Shown: one piece after another, positions 59,703 through 64,000 of the stretch
Numbering within the stretch: the first letter of the stretch is position 1
How the letters are laid out: each line of letters starts with the position of its first letter
NCBI RefSeq assembly: GCF_932294415.1
Contig: NC_065535.1
Span: forward strand, 82,667,862-82,731,861
Reading direction: 5' to 3'
Length of the DNA stretch: 64,000 nucleotides
Source of the DNA: Quercus robur
Taxonomy: Eukaryota; Streptophyta; Magnoliopsida; Fagales; Fagaceae
Notes under the pieces: generated by a model
Told to the model about the DNA's origin: nothing
Seen by the model: the letters and a program-made list of their open reading frames with translations, nothing else
Databases searched by the model: none
Made by a program: the position numbers and the translations under genes

Positions 59703-61236
59703 TTCTTATATAATTTAATTTCTTGCTCATAGAAACATATTTAGACTATCAATTGCCTTGTAATCCATTGGTACAAGCTTGCAATTAATAGATTGGAATG
59801 GGTGAAGAGTTTTAACAATCTTAAATGATAGTAATTACAACAAATCAACAATTAATCAATTATGATGATATTCTCGCGTTTACCCCCATTTTGTTAGAAA
59901 TTAAAATTCTCATGTTTTATCTACGAGTTTTGTCACTTTTGTGGCCATTCAGCGGAGCAGCCTGGCCTGGCCCAAAAGCCCCCAAATCAAACATGGTGTG
60001 GGCTATGATTGACTTATTGGATCTCTTATTCTATTTTAAGATCAAAGCCTCAAATGTGTGCTCAGACCCTCAAGGCCCAGCTTGGAAGTTGCAATCCCAC
60101 TCCTTCCCCCTCATTGTTGCTTTTGAGTTTTGACTTGATTTTGCTACCTTTTTTTGTGGCCCGTTGAGACTACAGAGGCTAGAAAATAACATTGTTAACA
60201 AGAATATTTACTTTCTTTAATGGAGAGCTTTAATCTGAGTGAGTAAGTGATAGACAGACAGGTGGTTTGGGAGCAAGAACATGATGTTGAACATTTTAAC
60301 TTTTATATCATATTTCTGTACAAAACATCTTTGTGACAGTTGCATTAGAATAGCTTATCTTACGCAACCTTTTTCTTTTGCTTTAGTTGTGCTATGTTAT
60401 TCAATATATTAAAATCTTTTAGTCTTTTTTTATGTCACAATTGAATAGAATTGGTGTTTTATCAATTTTCATGCCAAAAGTATTGGTAGACTACAATGAA
60501 GCCTCAACCATATCACACCAAATTAAGGGCCATCCTTCTATCTCAAGGCCACCCCACAAAAAAAATGATTCCTTGCGGTTGGATTCCAAAGTCACTTTTG
60601 ACAATTTTGGAATCTCAAGGCCTAAAAGAACAGAAAAAGCCTGGAATGTGCCCAAGTCTTTCTCATCATCAGGATTCAGGCAGAAAAGAAAAAACAGCGA
60701 AACATTTATAAAATAATTGATCATATAAAATGTTATATAATATCACCACCCCAACACAAAGGCCAATTGCCATAAAAAAAAATAAATAAATAAAAATTAT
60801 AAAAATAAATAAATAAATAAATAAAACCCATTCAGGAGTCAATTCAGAAACCACAAGACACGTTCTCAAAAAAAAGAAACCACAAGACACGAACAACGCG
60901 CTTCTCACCTAACAGGCCAACAGTGATTGCCATATGCATAAAGTTGACGTCATTTCACACTAACGTGTTACGTGGTGCGCACCTTCTTTATTTGCTCCGT
61001 ACAGGTGTGTGAGCTAACTTTTGCATTTCCTGTGCGCCGCACCCACATTCTTTTTTCTTTTTTTTTTTAAATTTCTCTCTCTCCCTGTCATATTTTGCAT
61101 ATTGTAAATAAAAATGAGTGTGGAATAATTTATGGTCCTCCAAATTTTTTCTTTCTAGAAGATTGGGTTTATAATTATCAAATTACCGAAAAAATAAAAA
61201 TTTTGTTAACAAGTACTTGTTTAGGAAACACTTTTA
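59703..61236. other. Gene-free interval
   Basis: No gene supported. The open frames at 59825-60133 and 60432-60716 have no recognisable domain. AAAT repeats lie at 60775-60830. Confidence 0.45.
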
Positions 61237-61379
61237 GGGCACATTTGGTAAACTGTAACAGTAATTACATAAAAATATGAATAAAAATATGTGTGGGAGG
61301 GTTTCATAGTTTTAGCCCCAATTAGCAAGTATAGTCCGCTTTAGGCTCAATATGTTCGTGACCTTCACGGTTTTGTTCA

Positions 61380-61422
61380 ATCCCACATCTAGGAGAGACG
61401 CCTCCCACATGTGCCTTATAAG
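61380..61422 (+). promoter_or_regulatory. USE-like and TATA module A
   Basis: ATCCCACATCT (61380-61390) and TTATAAG (61416-61422), 25 bp apart. The last USE base differs from the plant snRNA consensus RTCCCACATCG. Confidence 0.45.
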
Positions 61423-61551
61423 CCTGAGCCCAACACACATGTGTACCATTACTACACTTTAATGTGGGAGGGTTTCATAGTCTCAGCCCCCAATTAGCAG
61501 GTATTGTCCGCTTTAGACTCGATTTGTTCATAGCCTTCACGGTTTTGCTCA

Positions 61552-61594
61552 ATCCCACATCGGGGAGAGACGCCCCCCACATGTGCCTTATAAG
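61552..61594 (+). promoter_or_regulatory. USE and TATA module B
   Basis: ATCCCACATCG (61552-61562) fits the plant snRNA upstream sequence element RTCCCACATCG exactly. TTATAAG follows at 61588-61594 after 25 bp. Confidence 0.5.
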
Positions 61595-61714
61595 CCTGAG
61601 TCCAAGACACATGTGTACCACTACTACACCCGCGAAGGCCACGAACAAATCGAGCATAAAGCGGATAATACCTGCTAATTGGGGGTAGTGGTACACATGT
61701 GTCTTAGGCTCAGG

Positions 61715-61757
61715 CTTATAAGGCACATGTGGGAGGCGTCTCTCCCCGATGTGGGAT
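61715..61757 (-). promoter_or_regulatory. USE and TATA module C, inverted
   Basis: On the minus strand ATCCCACATCG (61757-61747) is followed after 25 bp by TTATAAG (61721-61715). Confidence 0.5.
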
Positions 61758-62185
61758 TGAGCAAAACCGTGAAGGCCACAAACAAATCGAGCCTAAAGCG
61801 GACAATACCTGCTAATTGGGGGCTGAGACTATGAAACCCTCCCACAATATGTATTATAAGGAATACAAGATAATGTAATATGATAGAATCCTGAAGACAA
61901 TAGAATGAAATTATTTTAAAACAAACTTAAGGTATATTTTAGGAAATATCTTACTCGTATAATTATATTTCCTAAAAATAATATTTTTTAAATTTGAAAG
62001 AGAGATTAGTTATTTTCTATATTTTTTATTTTTATAATTGTTACTTGTATATGGAAAGTTTATTTATTTGGAAATATATTAATTTTAAAAATTAATACAC
62101 TTACTAAGGAATGGTTATTCCTCATTTTAAATAATAACTATTCATAAAGAATGACTATTCCTTATAATAAAAACATAACCAAACT

Positions 62186-62825
62186 GGGGATGGTAATGGG
62201 GCAGGGCAGGTCCGAAAGATAGGGTCTTCGCCTCCATCCCTCAAGATTTTGTCTTGCCCCGTCCCCATCTCGCCCCACATGATGGGGAAATTTTTTTTGC
62301 CCCATCCCCACCTCTTGGGGTCTCGCAAAGCTCCGCCTCATCCCGTAAAACTCTATTTTTTGTTAATTTACACTATAACTAGTACAAATTTTTTAATGAA
62401 ACCTATTTCATTAATAAAAATATACTTGAAATTACAACTAAATTTATCATATAAAATCAAATTAATTTTTAGAAAAAATTGAATAATATATCCAAGCGTT
62501 TAACAAGATAATCATTAATTTTTTTTTTTTTTAAACTCATAGTATAACACACGACAAAATAAAGGTAGAGAACCACATTGGATTGAATAGCTAATATTAA
62601 TATGTTTGTTTAAATAGTAGGGTTTTAGGATATGAAAATTTTATAATTATAACCCTTAGCAACATAGGACGGCGAGGACAGGAAAGGGTGGGGCGGGGAT
62701 GAGTCTAAAAAGTCAAACCTATCCCCGCCCCGCCTCGTGGTGCGGGGCTAAAATCTTACCCCATCCCCATCCCACCACATTTACGAGGCGAAGTGGGGAG
62801 GGGCGGGGAAAAATTGTCATCCCTA
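62186..62825. mobile_element. Nested hAT-like non-autonomous element
   Basis: Ends GGGGATGGTAAT and (inverted) AGGGATGACAAT, flanked by AACCAAACT at 62177-62185 and 62826-62834 (8-9 bp, hAT-like). GC-rich subterminal 'ggcggggatgag' / 'ccccatccccat' words and an AT-rich middle. The unoccupied site is seen in the related MITE near 26370. Confidence 0.85.
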
Positions 62826-62880
62826 AACCAAACTACTGAATAGCGATACTGTCCATTATAGTCTACCAAACTTACCTTTA

Positions 62881-63812
62881 ATACTTTTTGAAAAAAATGA
62901 TTAATTTTCTTTAAATGATTTTTTTTTTGAGATTTTTCGTAAAAGTAGTATAAATTTTTTTTTAAACAAATGTTTTAAAGGCACTCGTTAAGCAGACTCA
63001 AAAAAAAAAATAAAATAAATTAATATTTTTGCTAATGAAAAACAAGTCTAGTTTACTAGCTATATCCAACTTTTGTTTAATTAGTATTATCCTTGCTATG
63101 TACAGTATATTTTAAGTTGCATTGTAAGTTTCTAACTCACCGCAGAGCAAGGGGGGAGAAGCATTCAAATTTCAAAGTAAGCGTGGCTGTCAAAGGCCTT
63201 GTAACTGAATTGGCACCTCTCCATATACAAAGTGTTTGGGGGTCTAAGGGAGAAAGAGTTCGAACTGCGGGATTAGCAGCATGTTGTAATTATTTCTCAA
63301 AAAAAAAAAAAAAAAAAGTAAGTGTGGCTAAATTATTTTTGTAATAAAGTTAGAATAAAAGAAAAAATTTATAAAAATTTCATAACACCGTCCATTTACC
63401 TACTCATATCTCACTTGAAGCCAGACTATTATCTACGAGAAATTATAAGGTTTTCATAGTGGACATGTAACGTGATCCACCATTCCACTAAAAGACTCTC
63501 ATCTATTTAAAATTGCTGAGTTATAAAAATTTTTAAAACAGAAACTGATTACTGACTTAACAATTTTAAACAAGTGGAAGTTTTTTAGTGAAACAGTGGA
63601 CAAGTGACATGGTCCACCAAAAGACTGTATCATTTCTCATTATCTACAATATATAAATTTGAAATTTTTTTAGAATTATTATGAAGTTTTTTGTCATCCT
63701 ATCTTTATTAATGTTTTTTTAAAACAAAATGACTGGTAATAATTTAATTATGAATTTAACTTTGGACAATAGATAACTTTCTCTTATGTGAAATATTTGT
63801 AAAAAAATTAAA
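62881..63812. other. Gene-free interval
   Basis: AT-rich with poly-A (63300) and T runs. The 83-codon frame at 63093-63344 shows no domain. Confidence 0.45.
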
Positions 63813-64000
63813 GAGAAGTGTTATGTCTACAAAATTTTCACAACAAATTATATGTGGTAAGTTATTATTGGTTCTAATTTGAACAATAATTTAAATTACA
63901 TTTTTGTTCACCTGTAACAACCAATAATAACCTAAGGACAAGACTTAGGTACAGTACTTAAGTACTATTCCTTAAGTTTCCCTCTTAAGATTCTGTTATA
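63813..64000. mobile_element. Palindromic MITE, cut by the window edge
   Basis: Left arm 'gagaagtgttatgtctac' and the inner pair 'gttattattggttc' / 'aaccaataataacc' match the family at 59532-59702; the right arm is incomplete or diverged. Confidence 0.55.

Larger units (their letters stand above)
61292..61846. mobile_element. Nested composite of LTR-like units in direct and inverted order
   Basis: Starts TGTGGGAGGGTTTCATAG, ends with its inverted copy, and is flanked by ATATG at 61287-61291 and 61847-61851. It is made of unit A (+, about 61292-61456), unit B (+, about 61463-61627) and a longer unit C (-, about 61628-61846). Each unit holds a USE-like ATCCCACATC and a TTATAAG box. Confidence 0.85.
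61237..62877. mobile_element. Harbinger-like MITE enlarged by two nested insertions
   Basis: Ends GGGCACATTTGGTA and (inverted) GTAAGTTTGGTA, flanked by TTA at 61234-61236 and 62878-62880. Sequence outside the inserts matches the 489-bp MITE at 25955-26443, for example 'ataataaaaacataaccaaact'. Two further elements interrupt it at 61292-61846 and 62186-62825. Confidence 0.88.

Noticed and set aside
59825-60716. Plus-strand frames of about 100 codons
   Set aside because: No domain, no splice context, composition like the surrounding spacer.
61464-61726. Overlapping frames on both strands
   Set aside because: Products of the inverted LTR-like units; no protein family.

Overview
This is nuclear DNA of a dicot-type flowering plant, probably a woody one; a Fagaceae-like genome is my weak guess. 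The reasons are split genes with GT/AG introns, plant-only families (NRT1/PTR transporter, plant mobile domain, nucleotide-sugar transporter of the KT group), AT-rich spacers and a very dense load of plant transposable elements. I see no prokaryotic operon, CRISPR array, tRNA or rRNA gene.

Layout. 1-2.1 kb: an L1-type LINE on the minus strand, cut by the window edge. 2.7-13.9 kb: one complete Mutator-like element (MULE) with terminal inverted repeats, a perfect 9-bp target duplication, a damaged transposase gene (+) and a converging six-exon plant-mobile-domain gene (-). Each end carries an array of palindromes with a 35-bp period, outside the leader of each gene. 14-15.4 kb: LINE remnants. 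15.4-26.5 kb and 29.0-38.3 kb: a direct tandem duplication of an NRT1/PTR (NPF) transporter gene. The first copy is a pseudogene (two nonsense codons, two lost splice sites, last exon gone and a LINE in its place). The second is an intact five-exon gene of 576 codons. Because the copies are paralogous, each shows the empty site for insertions in the other: a LINE tail, a TAA-flanked MITE, solo LTRs and a TG...CA element with a 12-bp duplication.

38.3-39.5 kb: an LTR-like sequence. 41.4-46.2 kb: an intact nine-exon eIF3b-like gene on the minus strand that begins inside the WD-repeat region and has no RRM; its TATA box lies next to a MITE. 46.3-54.5 kb: MITEs, a recent 0.4-kb tandem duplication and GA-rich repeats. 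54.5-55.6 kb: an intact intronless nucleotide-sugar/phosphate translocator gene. 55.9-64 kb: no gene, but a three-level nest of elements at 61.2-62.9 kb that includes snRNA-promoter-like modules.

Only three genes look functional: the second NPF copy, the eIF3b-like gene and the translocator. Nothing suggests they work together. The most unusual structures are the palindrome arrays of the MULE, the RRM-less eIF3b paralogue and the USE/TATA modules in the nested repeat. Exon borders were fitted by eye from splice consensus, reading frame and family knowledge; no alignment or database search was run.
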